A DNA stretch of 32,421 nt from a virus, in the IMG/VR virus record IMGVR_UViG_3300033153_003551, positions 1 through 32,421 of that record; one strand, given 5' to 3'. A program made the translations under genes and the position numbers. The stretch's first letter is position 1. The number at the start of each line of letters is the position of its first letter. This document shows, piece after piece, positions 21,854-30,215 of the stretch. The notes beneath the pieces are model-generated. The model did not search any database, was not told where the DNA came from, and saw only the letters and a list, made by a program, of their open reading frames with translations.

Positions 21854-22821
21854 TAGTCTACAAAGTCCATCTCAATTAAGACTGATGTTCCATTGACAAC
21901 CATTACACTTCCGTTATCAACTTTCATTGTACGTAATGCGCTATATGGTGTATCGAATGGATATTCTACATTAAACTCATACTCGGTATTGATGGTATTG
22001 CCTTCTATTTCTTTTATCCACGTATCTGCTAATAATAAATCTTGTAATATAACGATCTTTCTTCTATGCTGTTTACCGTTTGATTTATTGACTCCATATG
22101 TAAGATTAGCAGGTGTTGTATAATTCATTTCGTTGACCATTGATTTAGCATAATTTAATGGTTCAATTACAATGCTAACTACTCCGTTACCTGTTCCTAC
22201 ACCTGTTGCGGTAAATATAGTGCCTACATTGTTATCACTTGCTCCTATTAGCGTGAAATTTGTTGTACCTACTGTTTTTATTCTATATCTAGCACCAACT
22301 ACCAAAAGTCCTGCGGTAGTCGTATTAAGAGTAAATATGATATCGTTACCCATCATTACATTTCCACTATATGCGAATACTGTTATTGTTACTTGAATCC
22401 AATCTTCTGCATCTAACTCTAGTTCTACTCCATTACTTGATGCTGGTGTTGTTCCGAAGCCTGTTGCTACTCCACCTACGTCAAATGTCTTACCATTAAT
22501 ACTATCAGCAAAGTCCTCTATATATTGTTCCCAAACTTCTTTATTACCATATCTTATACCGAACACTAATGGTATTGCGAACTGTTGTATCTTCGTATGT
22601 GCTAACGGTACTCGTTCACCATCAAATGCCAGTACAGTAAATGGGATGATTGGGTGTTCATCTAATTGTAACGTTTGTGCGTTTGCTACCTTTAATGATA
22701 CTTGTCCTTGTTCATAAGTAAATAAATGCTCACCACCAAATAAGAACTTATTATCGGTATCAGCATTAGCTATTGCATTCAATTTTGTTTTGATAAAGTT
22801 AAATAATGTTAAATTACTCAT
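21853..22821 (-). CDS. Tail tube-like structural protein with inserted domain (322 aa)
   Basis: Residues 1-160 and 220-322 form the probable tube or neck fold (for example FTVLAFDGERVPLAHTKIQQFAIPLVFG and EFNVEYPFDTPYSALRTMKVDN). Between them, about residues 166-219, lies an inserted beta domain LLVVGARYRIKTVGTTNFTLIGA with GTIFTATGVGTGNG. This is a small domain seen in many phage structural proteins. A related insertion is in this phage's capsid protein. Order after head-tail connector genes supports a tail tube or tail completion role. Confidence 0.6.
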   Translation of the reverse strand: MSNLTLFNFIKTKLNAIANADTDNKFLFGGEHLFTYEQGQVSLKVANAQTLQLDEHPIIPFTVLAFDGERVPLAHTKIQQFAIPLVFGIRYGNKEVWEQYIEDFADSINGKTFDVGGVATGFGTTPASSNGVELELDAEDWIQVTITVFAYSGNVMMGNDIIFTLNTTTAGLLVVGARYRIKTVGTTNFTLIGASDNNVGTIFTATGVGTGNGVVSIVIEPLNYAKSMVNEMNYTTPANLTYGVNKSNGKQHRRKIVILQDLLLADTWIKEIEGNTINTEYEFNVEYPFDTPYSALRTMKVDNGSVMVVNGTSVLIEMDFVD

Positions 22822-23195
22822 TACTTCACACTCCTTATGTTGCGTAAATATGTTATCTGTCTTTCCGTTGTATCTGGTTCATTCTGTGCTACTGTTTCAG
22901 CAGTGGATGCTATATTCGATTTACGATCATTGAAATCACTGTTAATCCATGATGCCACTTTCGTATATGCAGTTTTACTGAACCACCCTTTATGTTGTTG
23001 TCCTATACCTGGTACTTTACCTGCATCTAATAACGCCCCATACTTTGCGATGTTATCATCTACATAGACAAGTACTCCGTTCATTGTATCTCTTGTTAGG
23101 ATTGCATTTTGTTGTAAGTTACCACTCTTATTACGAAACACTGAACTCTTTACTAATGTACTTACAGTTCTTTTAATACTTGTTCTACTAGCCAA
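22821..23195 (-). CDS. Head-tail connector / tail completion protein (124 aa)
   Basis: This gene lies third after the major capsid gene, where gp10-type tail completion proteins of HK97-like phages occur. It has a basic N-terminus (MASRTSIKRTVSTLVKSS) and a central YVDDNIAKYGALLDAGKVPG that loosely matches the family's aromatic-Ala-Gly core. The C-terminal KTAYTKVASWINSDFN is helical. Overlaps with both neighbours show translational coupling. The call rests mainly on position and size. Confidence 0.5.
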   Translation of the reverse strand: MASRTSIKRTVSTLVKSSVFRNKSGNLQQNAILTRDTMNGVLVYVDDNIAKYGALLDAGKVPGIGQQHKGWFSKTAYTKVASWINSDFNDRKSNIASTAETVAQNEPDTTERQITYLRNIRSVK

Positions 23196-23583
23196 ATGGA
23201 ATAACCTTGCTATTTACTTGTGTTGCAAATCTATTACCATATGAGTTTGTTTCGTAAGTTGGATTACTTTCAATACCTGCTTTTTGTATCTTACTTGCTT
23301 TATCTTTCTTAGGTGCTACTCTACCAAATCCTATCTTACCTTTATCATCGAAGTTAATGGTTGATTCAGTAGTAAACTTACCACCTGTTGATGTTGCAGT
23401 AAAGTTAGGCACGATACTTAATCCGTTTTTAGTTTCAATAACATATGCTCCCATAAACGTAACTGGATTATCCGACCAAGTTAATTTCTTACTTGCCGTT
23501 GTATCAGTTGTGTTGTCAATATAGATTGGTGCATAGTACCACGCTTTAACATTGTGATTAGGGTTTCTCTTTTGTGTTAACAT
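23188..23583 (-). CDS. Head closure / connector protein (131 aa)
   Basis: A beta-rich protein with no family I can name with confidence; DNPVTFMGAYVIETKNGLSI and IGFGRVAPKKDK suggest a compact barrel like head-closure proteins. It sits between the 174-aa connector and the 124-aa gene, in the standard order connector, closure, tail completion. The start codon overlaps the stop of the previous gene. Function is inferred from synteny. Confidence 0.5.
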   Translation of the reverse strand: MLTQKRNPNHNVKAWYYAPIYIDNTTDTTASKKLTWSDNPVTFMGAYVIETKNGLSIVPNFTATSTGGKFTTESTINFDDKGKIGFGRVAPKKDKASKIQKAGIESNPTYETNSYGNRFATQVNSKVIPFG

Positions 23584-24107
23584 TAATAATCAGTCCCAAA
23601 TACCAAGTCGGTTACATCACTTACTTCATAACATAGTTGAGATAGTTTCCATACACCACTGTTATTCTTTCCGTTACCGTTTTTTAGTATTCTTTGGACT
23701 TGTAACCCTAATGAGATTTTATCCATTACCTCTGGGGCAATATATGTTGACGTATCAAAGTTAATCCCAGTTTTCCTAGACGTTTCATCTCCACCACTCA
23801 ATACAAAATGAGCCATTGCTTGGAAAGCTCTAGCCATTGTTATTTGTTCACCTTGTGCGTTCTCTGCTATCTCCGCTAATACTATCTCTTGATTACGTGA
23901 TACCATGTGACTCATCATATAATCATATATCGTATCACTGATGTTAAATCGTTCTACTTCTCCTAATGCGTTGCTCCCTGCTTCTATATCTAAGTCTACA
24001 CCTACATCTTTGAATAAAGTCTTTAACGGATATAGTCTATGTGTAGTTGAATCGTACCCCATCTTGTCTAGGTACGTTCTTTTTATTTTAGTTTGACTTA
24101 ATGCCAT
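23583..24107 (-). CDS. Head-tail connector protein (174 aa)
   Basis: The first gene after the major capsid gene. It is largely helical (YDYMMSHMVSRNQEIVLAEIAENAQGEQITMARAFQAMA), which fits the helical connector or adaptor proteins that extend the portal. A C-terminal helix KISLGLQVQRILKNGNG follows. AGAGGTGAAAC precedes the ATG. A stem-loop terminator-like element lies between it and the capsid gene, so it is probably expressed less than the capsid. Confidence 0.55.
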   Translation of the reverse strand: MALSQTKIKRTYLDKMGYDSTTHRLYPLKTLFKDVGVDLDIEAGSNALGEVERFNISDTIYDYMMSHMVSRNQEIVLAEIAENAQGEQITMARAFQAMAHFVLSGGDETSRKTGINFDTSTYIAPEVMDKISLGLQVQRILKNGNGKNNSGVWKLSQLCYEVSDVTDLVFGTDY

Positions 24108-24125
24108 AGTTTCACCTCTTAATTT

Positions 24126-24158
24126 AAAATAAGCCCCACCGTTATAGTGAGGCTATTT
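24126..24158 (-). terminator. Stem-loop downstream of the major capsid gene
   Basis: On the minus strand AAATAGCCTCAC pairs with GTGGGGCTTATTT in a long stem (one G-U, slight bulge) followed by TTTTAAATT. It is terminator-like but with a weak T-run, 16 bases after the capsid stop. Partial termination or mRNA end protection here would allow more capsid than connector protein. Confidence 0.65.
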
Positions 24159-24173
24159 AATTATTCTCTTTTC

Positions 24174-25190
24174 TTATAGTGAGTTTGCACTATTGATTTG
24201 AATCAATGTAGGTCTTACTGCTCCACTAATTGATGCTAATCTTTGTTTCAACGCTGAATCTCCAACGTGTTTTGCATCGCCATCTAATGATACGATTCTA
24301 GCTTCATGTCTAAATACATCTTTGAAATAGAATGCATCAGGATGTCCTGCTATCATATGTGTACCACTTGGTAATAATACTGTTGAGAAGATGTTGAATC
24401 CTAATAAACGACCAACTGAACCTTCTACTTGTTGCATTTTTGATGCTGGTTCTGCAATGATTACTGTTGCATCAGGACTTAATAATAAGTTTTCTGTTGC
24501 ACTATCTACTACTAAATATCTACCACTTCTTGGCGCTTTTGCTAAATCTAACGCTGCTTTAAGTGCTAATACATCGTTGTAGATTGATGCTGCTGTTGGC
24601 GCTGCTACTGAATAAGCTGTTAGTGCTGTTAACCCTGTACCATCTGTTAATGCTTTAAATACTTCACCGATAACTGCTGTTGATCCTGCACAACCTATTG
24701 TTGTTGCATCTCCTGCACTGTTTGCTACCTTAACTGTATACCAGTTTCCTACTACAAAGTTTGTGATAGTAATTACAGATGTTCCAAATGTACCTGATGC
24801 TACTGATCCATCTGCATCCATTTTAATAAATCCGATTGTATCATCTTTTTCTGCTCTAGCTTTTAATCCTGCATCATATCTTTTGGCTACATAGTCACCT
24901 TTTGCATATGCTGCTGCTACCGATAATCCATCCATTAATTCGTTAATTGCTTCATCTTTTAAATTTGATACTACTACATAATCACTACCATCAGTTGATG
25001 GAGTAACTCCTGTACCTGCTACATAATCTTGAATAGTTGCTAATTCATGTACAAATACTTTTGCTGATACTGCACCCTCAGGTAACGTACCATCGTTGAA
25101 ACTAATATTTCTAATAATTGATTCCTGTGCTAATGCTTCTTTACCTACTTGTGTGTATCCTGCTAATACTCTTACTGTATCTATTGCCAT
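24174..25190 (-). CDS. Major capsid protein (338 aa)
   Basis: Position directly after the scaffold gene, length, and Ala/Val-rich composition identify the major capsid protein. The N-terminal part (DTVRVLAGYTQVGKEALAQE, FVHELATIQDYVAGTG) and the C-terminal part (GRYLVVDSATENLLLSPDATVI, RLLGFNIFSTVLLPSGTHMIAG, FRHEARIVSLDGDAKHVGDS) fit the HK97-fold coat group. Residues about 143-196 are an inserted beta domain (FVVGNWYTVKVANSAGDATT and on) resembling the one in the tail tube-like protein; it may project as a surface decoration. GGAGGAAAC precedes the ATG. Confidence 0.82.
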   Translation of the reverse strand: MAIDTVRVLAGYTQVGKEALAQESIIRNISFNDGTLPEGAVSAKVFVHELATIQDYVAGTGVTPSTDGSDYVVVSNLKDEAINELMDGLSVAAAYAKGDYVAKRYDAGLKARAEKDDTIGFIKMDADGSVASGTFGTSVITITNFVVGNWYTVKVANSAGDATTIGCAGSTAVIGEVFKALTDGTGLTALTAYSVAAPTAASIYNDVLALKAALDLAKAPRSGRYLVVDSATENLLLSPDATVIIAEPASKMQQVEGSVGRLLGFNIFSTVLLPSGTHMIAGHPDAFYFKDVFRHEARIVSLDGDAKHVGDSALKQRLASISGAVRPTLIQINSANSL

Positions 25191-25211
25191 TATTGTTTCC
25201 TCCTATTTTTT

Positions 25212-25781
25212 TTAGTTTTTTTCTCTTAATTTTTTTAATGCTTCTAACGGTTCCGAAGTCTGAGTTTGTTCAAAGTTGTTATTCAATGGTCTATATGTAT
25301 CTTCTCTATTTTCTTTTTTATAATTGTCAATTTGACTTTCAAATGTTACATCATCACTTACATTATTGTTAAACTTGTATTTTAAGAACTCTGCTTTTTC
25401 TTTACCTTTAGTTGTTGTCGAATCAAATCCTAAACCACTGATTAACGTATCTTGTTTAAAGTTAGTATAATCTTTTGATATAGTTGTATTTGATTTTAAT
25501 GCATCGTCTAGTTCTTTTTGTAATGTTACTGATTGTTTTTGAAAATCTGTTGAACTATCATTAATAGTTGATGCCCATTTCTTAACGCCTTCAATGTCAC
25601 TCGCTTCAATACCTAATTCCGTAATGAAATTGCTAACTAACTCTGTTTCCTTTTTGCCAATCTCTTTTTTGACATTCTTTTTTACAATTCCATTAACCTG
25701 TGATTGAAAAGATGCCTCTGCGTCCTCATAATTGATTTCGCCATCTTTGGTATGCTTTTCTAATAATTCTTTAAAATTCAT
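25212..25781 (-). CDS. Capsid scaffolding protein, GP20-like (189 aa)
   Basis: A charged, highly helical protein with coiled-coil segments (VKKNVKKEIGKKETELVSNF, VTLQKELDDALKSNT) and a Gln/Glu-rich disordered C-terminus. It lies directly before the major capsid gene, the normal place of the scaffold. The start (FKELLEKHTKDGEINYEDAEASF) is like the phage GP20 minor structural or scaffold family. The scaffold directs procapsid assembly and leaves before maturation. Its leader carries a structured RNA element, described separately. Confidence 0.75.
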   Translation of the reverse strand: MNFKELLEKHTKDGEINYEDAEASFQSQVNGIVKKNVKKEIGKKETELVSNFITELGIEASDIEGVKKWASTINDSSTDFQKQSVTLQKELDDALKSNTTISKDYTNFKQDTLISGLGFDSTTTKGKEKAEFLKYKFNNNVSDDVTFESQIDNYKKENREDTYRPLNNNFEQTQTSEPLEALKKLREKN

Positions 25782-25900
25782 ATTGTTCCTCCTATTTAAG
25801 TCGTGAGCCGACCCTCCTTGTTTTAAGGTTTACAAGCAACCTGTTTTCCTATGAGTGTGCATAGCCACTTTATTATTAAGGGGTTGATACCCTTTATAAC
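25782..25900 (-). promoter_or_regulatory. Structured leader RNA before the scaffold gene
   Basis: The only long gap inside the late operon. On the minus strand it can form four hairpins in a row: AAGGG/CCCTT (about 25878-25894), CTATG/CATAG (25849-25864), AGGTT/AACCT (25826-25842) and GTCG-GCTCA-CGAC (25800-25812). The last sits about seven bases before AGGAGG of the scaffold gene. Its loop GCTCA and flanking bases (GGCTCAC) recur in the hairpin before the small terminase gene. A cis-acting control of scaffold translation or mRNA processing is likely. I recall Rfam motifs named after GP20 genes; whether this is one needs a covariance search. Confidence 0.65.
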
Positions 25901-26758
25901 CTAATCGAATATTAAATAACATTTACAATAGATAGTCTCTCCTGGTGGTAAACTATCATCACCTGGTCGTTGTGCTTTCATGCCACACGATCTAAACGGA
26001 CTTTCTATCGGTATTCTTTTGTTGACTACTCCATTATGGAAACAAGTCTCTCTCTTATTTGGTGATTGATTCTGTTTCCAAGTCTTATGTGTGTAGCCTA
26101 ATGCTATACTGTGTTCTTGTCTTACTAATTCACTTGCTCTATGTAATTCAGTCTGTAATGCTCGTTTAATGTTGTTAGGATTGTTGTACTTTTTAGTTAA
26201 TCCTTTTTTTATACTCGCAATAGACTTATTAGCTTTTAAACCTTGCTTTAAGTCTCGTAACATACGTTTGCTTATCTTCGACTTCTTAATAGAGTTTTGG
26301 ATTTCTTTTACTGCTCTATTTCTAGTTTTGACTAACACTTGCTTGTTCTTCGATTCAAAACTTCTAATAAACAATCGTGCTCTCTTCTCGTTAGCGTTCA
26401 AACCTTTACCTTTAATAATCTTATTAACTCGTTTAGCAAATTGTTTAGGCTTGGCTATACTGTATATTGCCAACAACCCAAGTATAGGTGCTACACTATC
26501 GTTTTTCTTTGCTTGTCTAGGTTTGTTTATCAATTCTATAATAGTGTTCTGTATAGCGAATAATAACGCCATATCAGTTATATTCAATGATTGATTACTG
26601 ATAATAGATTTTACTTTATCTACTGTTAAATTCTCTACATTGTTAATTAACTCATTATTGATTGCTTTGATGTAACTACCATATGCTTTAGAGTTTTCTT
26701 TGAATGCTAGGTCAATGAATGCATCGTTTATTTCATCTATTAACTTTAACTTCCCCAT
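25901..26758 (-). CDS. MuF-like minor head protein (285 aa)
   Basis: The C-terminal part matches the Mu gpF / SPP1 gp7 minor head protein group: LQTELHRASELVRQEHSIALG, then KTWKQNQSPNKRETCFHNGV with a conserved Cys-His, then RPGDDSLPPGETIYCKCYLIF. The closing CKC is the typical family end (usually CRC). The N-terminal two-thirds is helical and very basic. These proteins sit at the portal vertex and may enter the cell with DNA. The gene follows the portal gene with a one-base overlap. Confidence 0.8.
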   Translation of the reverse strand: MGKLKLIDEINDAFIDLAFKENSKAYGSYIKAINNELINNVENLTVDKVKSIISNQSLNITDMALLFAIQNTIIELINKPRQAKKNDSVAPILGLLAIYSIAKPKQFAKRVNKIIKGKGLNANEKRARLFIRSFESKNKQVLVKTRNRAVKEIQNSIKKSKISKRMLRDLKQGLKANKSIASIKKGLTKKYNNPNNIKRALQTELHRASELVRQEHSIALGYTHKTWKQNQSPNKRETCFHNGVVNKRIPIESPFRSCGMKAQRPGDDSLPPGETIYCKCYLIFD

Positions 26759-28278
26759 TATTCATCATCTGTTTCTTCTTCTTCATCATCGTCGTCTGTA
26801 TCCTCTACATTTTCAGCGAACGATATGAATGCATCATCTTTTTCTTCTTGTGCTTCGGCTACCCATTTTTTAGCTTCATCATCAGTAAGGTTATAGCGTT
26901 CTGCTACATATCTCCATTTAGCTACGTAACCCTCGTTTGAATCTGCTTTCATTTCTGTTAGTCGTTGCTCATCATTGATAATCATACTATCATCTAACTG
27001 CACTACGTATTCCTTGTTATTGATTTCTTCTAATGACATAATTGCTTTCATCATATTCGTTAAGAATGTTTTAACTAGATTTGCATTGGCTTGTCTATTG
27101 CGCCACATATCACTATTAGAACTGAATACATTAGCCTCGTTGACATATACTCCACCTTCATCAAAGTTAAAGTAATTCTTACCTAACCCACATTTAAGCG
27201 ATATTAGATTTAAATCAAATTGTATTGCTGTGTTATGAGTTTCAGGCTCATACGTTGGGTCGTATATTTCTAGCTTCTTATCGCTGTCTCCAAGATTAGC
27301 TGTTTTATATAACGTTTGGTCTCTATCTAAGTACTCAACATAACTATTCACTATGTCGTTATTTTCTGCATCATAACTTTTAACAACTTCACTCTTGCTT
27401 GATTGATCATCAAAGAATATCTTTTTACGAGAGTTGATGCTATCTTCTATGCTTGAATAGAACTTATCATCAATACTTTTTAATAATCCTATTTCATTCG
27501 CAGCAACACTTATTCCCAATGGTGAGAAATCAAAGTTGTTTGCTATGTTATACTTGAATACTTGGAAATATGGTGTGTCTGTTTGATACTCCATATAGAA
27601 CACTACATCTTTACTTCCATCTTTGTCTGTTATTATATGTTTGAATTTATTACTCTCTGCAACTGTAAACACTGGTCTTAAGGTAGGTTTTTTAGTCCCT
27701 AGCTTACTCTGTGTCTTACTTTCATATACTTCATGTTCTACACGGTATGTACCATCTTTAAATGTGTGTATAGTTAAATGTGTATAGTATTTTTTATTCT
27801 TCATTACACGTTGCAATACTACTATACCGCTTGGTGTAGTATTATGGTAATCAGTGATAACTAATGTGTCACCATATGAGAATCCAACCTTTGTTTTCTT
27901 GTCTGCTATATATTCAATAGCGACACCTGTTCCATACAATGCTGTCTTTTCAAAGAATATACTTAATTCCGTATATAGATTATTATCATTGATTATCTCG
28001 TCTAACTTATCTTGATTAGATTCATCGACTTGTAATCCACTATTCTCATTCCACATTAAACTTGAATAAGTCTCACATATTAATTTCATTATGTTTAAAC
28101 TTGGTTTTTGAACTGTGTGATTACGTCCATCTATTGTCTTGAGGTTAAATCTATGGAAATCTACAACCTCGCCTTGATAGAAGTCTACCCATTCTCTCAT
28201 TTTTTGATATATAGATGTGGTTGGTACTCTATAACCTTTTTGTATCATTACTTGTGAAACTTCATTAATTACGCTCAT
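26758..28278 (-). CDS. Portal protein (506 aa)
   Basis: The dodecameric ring at the capsid vertex for DNA entry and tail attachment. The sequence fits the SPP1/A118-like portal group: WVDFYQGEVVDFHRFNL near the N-terminus, PSLNIMKLICETYSSLMWNE, then ETALYGTGVAIEYIADKK, and the late GGVYVNEANVFSSNSDMWRNRQANANLV. The C-terminus is a strongly acidic tail (EDTDDDDEEEETDDE). An upstream in-frame ATG exists at 28335, but ATG 28278 has AAGGAG upstream and a four-base overlap with the terminase stop, so it is chosen. Followed by the MuF-like gene. Confidence 0.82.
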   Translation of the reverse strand: MSVINEVSQVMIQKGYRVPTTSIYQKMREWVDFYQGEVVDFHRFNLKTIDGRNHTVQKPSLNIMKLICETYSSLMWNENSGLQVDESNQDKLDEIINDNNLYTELSIFFEKTALYGTGVAIEYIADKKTKVGFSYGDTLVITDYHNTTPSGIVVLQRVMKNKKYYTHLTIHTFKDGTYRVEHEVYESKTQSKLGTKKPTLRPVFTVAESNKFKHIITDKDGSKDVVFYMEYQTDTPYFQVFKYNIANNFDFSPLGISVAANEIGLLKSIDDKFYSSIEDSINSRKKIFFDDQSSKSEVVKSYDAENNDIVNSYVEYLDRDQTLYKTANLGDSDKKLEIYDPTYEPETHNTAIQFDLNLISLKCGLGKNYFNFDEGGVYVNEANVFSSNSDMWRNRQANANLVKTFLTNMMKAIMSLEEINNKEYVVQLDDSMIINDEQRLTEMKADSNEGYVAKWRYVAERYNLTDDEAKKWVAEAQEEKDDAFISFAENVEDTDDDDEEEETDDE

Positions 28279-29642
28279 CTTATCAAATCTCCTTTTACTA
28301 TCGTATCGTATATTATATCCATGTCCTCTAACCAACTATACCAAAAGCCATCAACACTGTCTATGTCGCTTCTTCCATCATCTGCTAATTCACCTTTTTT
28401 ATTATACTCTGCGCCTTCTAATGCTTTTATTAGATGCTTACATTCAACGGGATCAATAGTACAATAATTAGAACCGAAGATGATTTCCGTTATATCTCCA
28501 CGTTCTTGTATGACTGACTTTTCTTTTTTAGTTTGTTTCCTTCGCTTCATCTTATGTAATGGTTTCATATCGATGAATCTATAATTAATTGCTATCTGTT
28601 CTTTTAATAACATACCTAGCGTAGTGTTGTTCGCACTATCTATATATAATATGATTATCTTCTTATACTTTAGAAACAGGTCTTGACAGAACTTTAATAT
28701 ATCATCCCTGTAATCATTTATAGTCTTTATTTTTGGGCTTACACCGTTCTTATGATAGTATTGTTTGAATATCTCCATACGTTCATAATTACGGACTACA
28801 CCTCTTGCTATTGCTGTTGTTGCATCATTCCCACCAAAGTCTACTCCTACTACTATCTTACTATACACGTGTGTAGATGGTTTGGCGTGGACTAACCTAC
28901 TGAATGTTTTAAAGAATGTTCCCTCAAGGTTAGCAGGATAGCCTAAGTACTCTGATTTATATAGTTCTGGATTAACATTCCTTAATATCTCTATCTCTTT
29001 AAGTAATGGTTTACCTAAGAACTCTTCCATTTGTTGTTTAGGTGTATCGTTATAATTAGTTTTCTTAACGTAAGCATCTTCTCTTATTGCCATCTCTCCC
29101 ATGAACTCATATGTCCAATGTGATAGTTTAGGTGCGTTATTCCATTCATATAGACTAATGAACCATTCTCCAGCCTCTCTCATTACAGATGACTTAGCTG
29201 TGGTTATGTAAGTACGGTCTTTAAACTCTGTTATCTCAAAGAACCACGCTATATTGATTACGTTACTTGGTTTGGTTGGTCTATATCCTTTTAACTTATC
29301 CTTAACCTTCATTTGTTTAAAGTGGATGAAGTTTCCTTGTGGTAGTTTAATGAACAACACTGATGTTAGTCCTGTAGGATAATTAACTCCTGGTTTTAAC
29401 TTAATGCCTAGTTTCTCATAAGCCCATATTAAATCTCTAAACGTACTATCTCTATGGTCTGTATAATCTTGTCTAAATACTATTGCTTCTATATTAGGGT
29501 TCGCTAGTGTTAGTATAGCTATCTTGATTGCGTTCTTACTAGACTTGTACCCTGCTCTACCACCATGATCTAATTGATTAGGCAGCATAGAGTTAAAGTT
29601 CTCTAAGTGAGGTTCTGCTACTATCTCGCTAATTCGTACCAT
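28275..29642 (-). CDS. terL: Terminase large subunit (455 aa)
   Basis: The DNA-packaging motor and nuclease. HGGRAGYKSSKNA at about residues 26-38 is the Walker A type of the PBSX-like terminases. IAWFFEI (131-137) is the Walker B region with Glu136. In the C-terminal nuclease domain, VVGVDFGGND gives Asp268, LYIDSANNTT gives Asp335, and the final DDGRSDIDSVDG supplies the third acidic site. Length is normal. It overlaps the small terminase gene upstream and the portal downstream. Confidence 0.9.
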   Translation of the reverse strand: MVRISEIVAEPHLENFNSMLPNQLDHGGRAGYKSSKNAIKIAILTLANPNIEAIVFRQDYTDHRDSTFRDLIWAYEKLGIKLKPGVNYPTGLTSVLFIKLPQGNFIHFKQMKVKDKLKGYRPTKPSNVINIAWFFEITEFKDRTYITTAKSSVMREAGEWFISLYEWNNAPKLSHWTYEFMGEMAIREDAYVKKTNYNDTPKQQMEEFLGKPLLKEIEILRNVNPELYKSEYLGYPANLEGTFFKTFSRLVHAKPSTHVYSKIVVGVDFGGNDATTAIARGVVRNYERMEIFKQYYHKNGVSPKIKTINDYRDDILKFCQDLFLKYKKIIILYIDSANNTTLGMLLKEQIAINYRFIDMKPLHKMKRRKQTKKEKSVIQERGDITEIIFGSNYCTIDPVECKHLIKALEGAEYNKKGELADDGRSDIDSVDGFWYSWLEDMDIIYDTIVKGDLIR

Positions 29643-30135
29643 AGATTATGTCCTTTACTGGTGCATCGTTTATTATCTGTACTGTTGCAAAGGCATCAGG
29701 GTTCTCTATTCTAGCTTGCAGCTCTTGTTCTTTAAGTTCTAATGTTCTTTCTTGTATATCTAATTTATGTCTATCTAGTTGTAGTTTCTCATATGCCATT
29801 CCTTTATCAAATGTATTACCTACTAATGCTATTATGCTTCTTAATCCTCTACTATCGAATTCTTTCTGCATATTCTCTTTTGTAAATATTGATATGCCAT
29901 CTTCTGCTATCTCTTTATATCGGACTGATTTAATGATATCCAATAGTTCTTCGTTGTTCTTCTGTTCGTTTTTATTGTAATCGTCTAAAAACTGTTGATT
30001 CACTGTCCAATTACTTTTTAGCACTTTGATTACCGAGCCCCTATTAACGCCCACAAGTCTTGCTATCTCAGTGTTGTTTTTTCCTTCGTTCTTACTCAAT
30101 ATAATGATATGGTCTTTTTGTGCATTGGTTAACAA
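29629..30135 (-). CDS. terS: Terminase small subunit (168 aa)
   Basis: This protein would recognise the packaging site. The N-terminal 45 residues contain a helix-turn-helix (NAQKDHIIILSKNEGKNN, TEIARLVGVNRGSVIKVLK), and a C-terminal coiled coil (KLQLDRHKLDIQERTLELKE) probably drives ring assembly. The start appears to be TTG 30135, with AAGGAGGTGA at normal distance and no good ATG nearby. It is the first gene of the late operon, directly after the promoter and its structured leader, and overlaps the large terminase gene by 14 bases. Confidence 0.8.
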   Translation of the reverse strand: MLTNAQKDHIIILSKNEGKNNTEIARLVGVNRGSVIKVLKSNWTVNQQFLDDYNKNEQKNNEELLDIIKSVRYKEIAEDGISIFTKENMQKEFDSRGLRSIIALVGNTFDKGMAYEKLQLDRHKLDIQERTLELKEQELQARIENPDAFATVQIINDAPVKDIIYGTN

Positions 30136-30209
30136 TTAAATCACCTCCTTTTACCGTAGTGAGCCTACGTCACCCAAGTTATACCTCTTGGCAGGTCAAT
30201 ATCTCTCTC
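30136..30209 (-). promoter_or_regulatory. Structured 5' leader of the late operon
   Basis: Between the promoter and the terminase gene the transcript can form CCAAG/CTTGG (30174-30191) and CGTAG-GCTCA-CTACG (30155-30169), the latter about nine bases before AAGGAGG. The hairpin loop is identical to that in the scaffold leader. Alternative pairings exist: ACCT with AGGT would block the first hairpin, and GTGA upstream can pair with TCAC of the loop, giving an H-type pseudoknot arrangement. Control of late-operon translation or RNA stability is likely. Confidence 0.6.
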
Positions 30210-30215
30210 TCCTTT

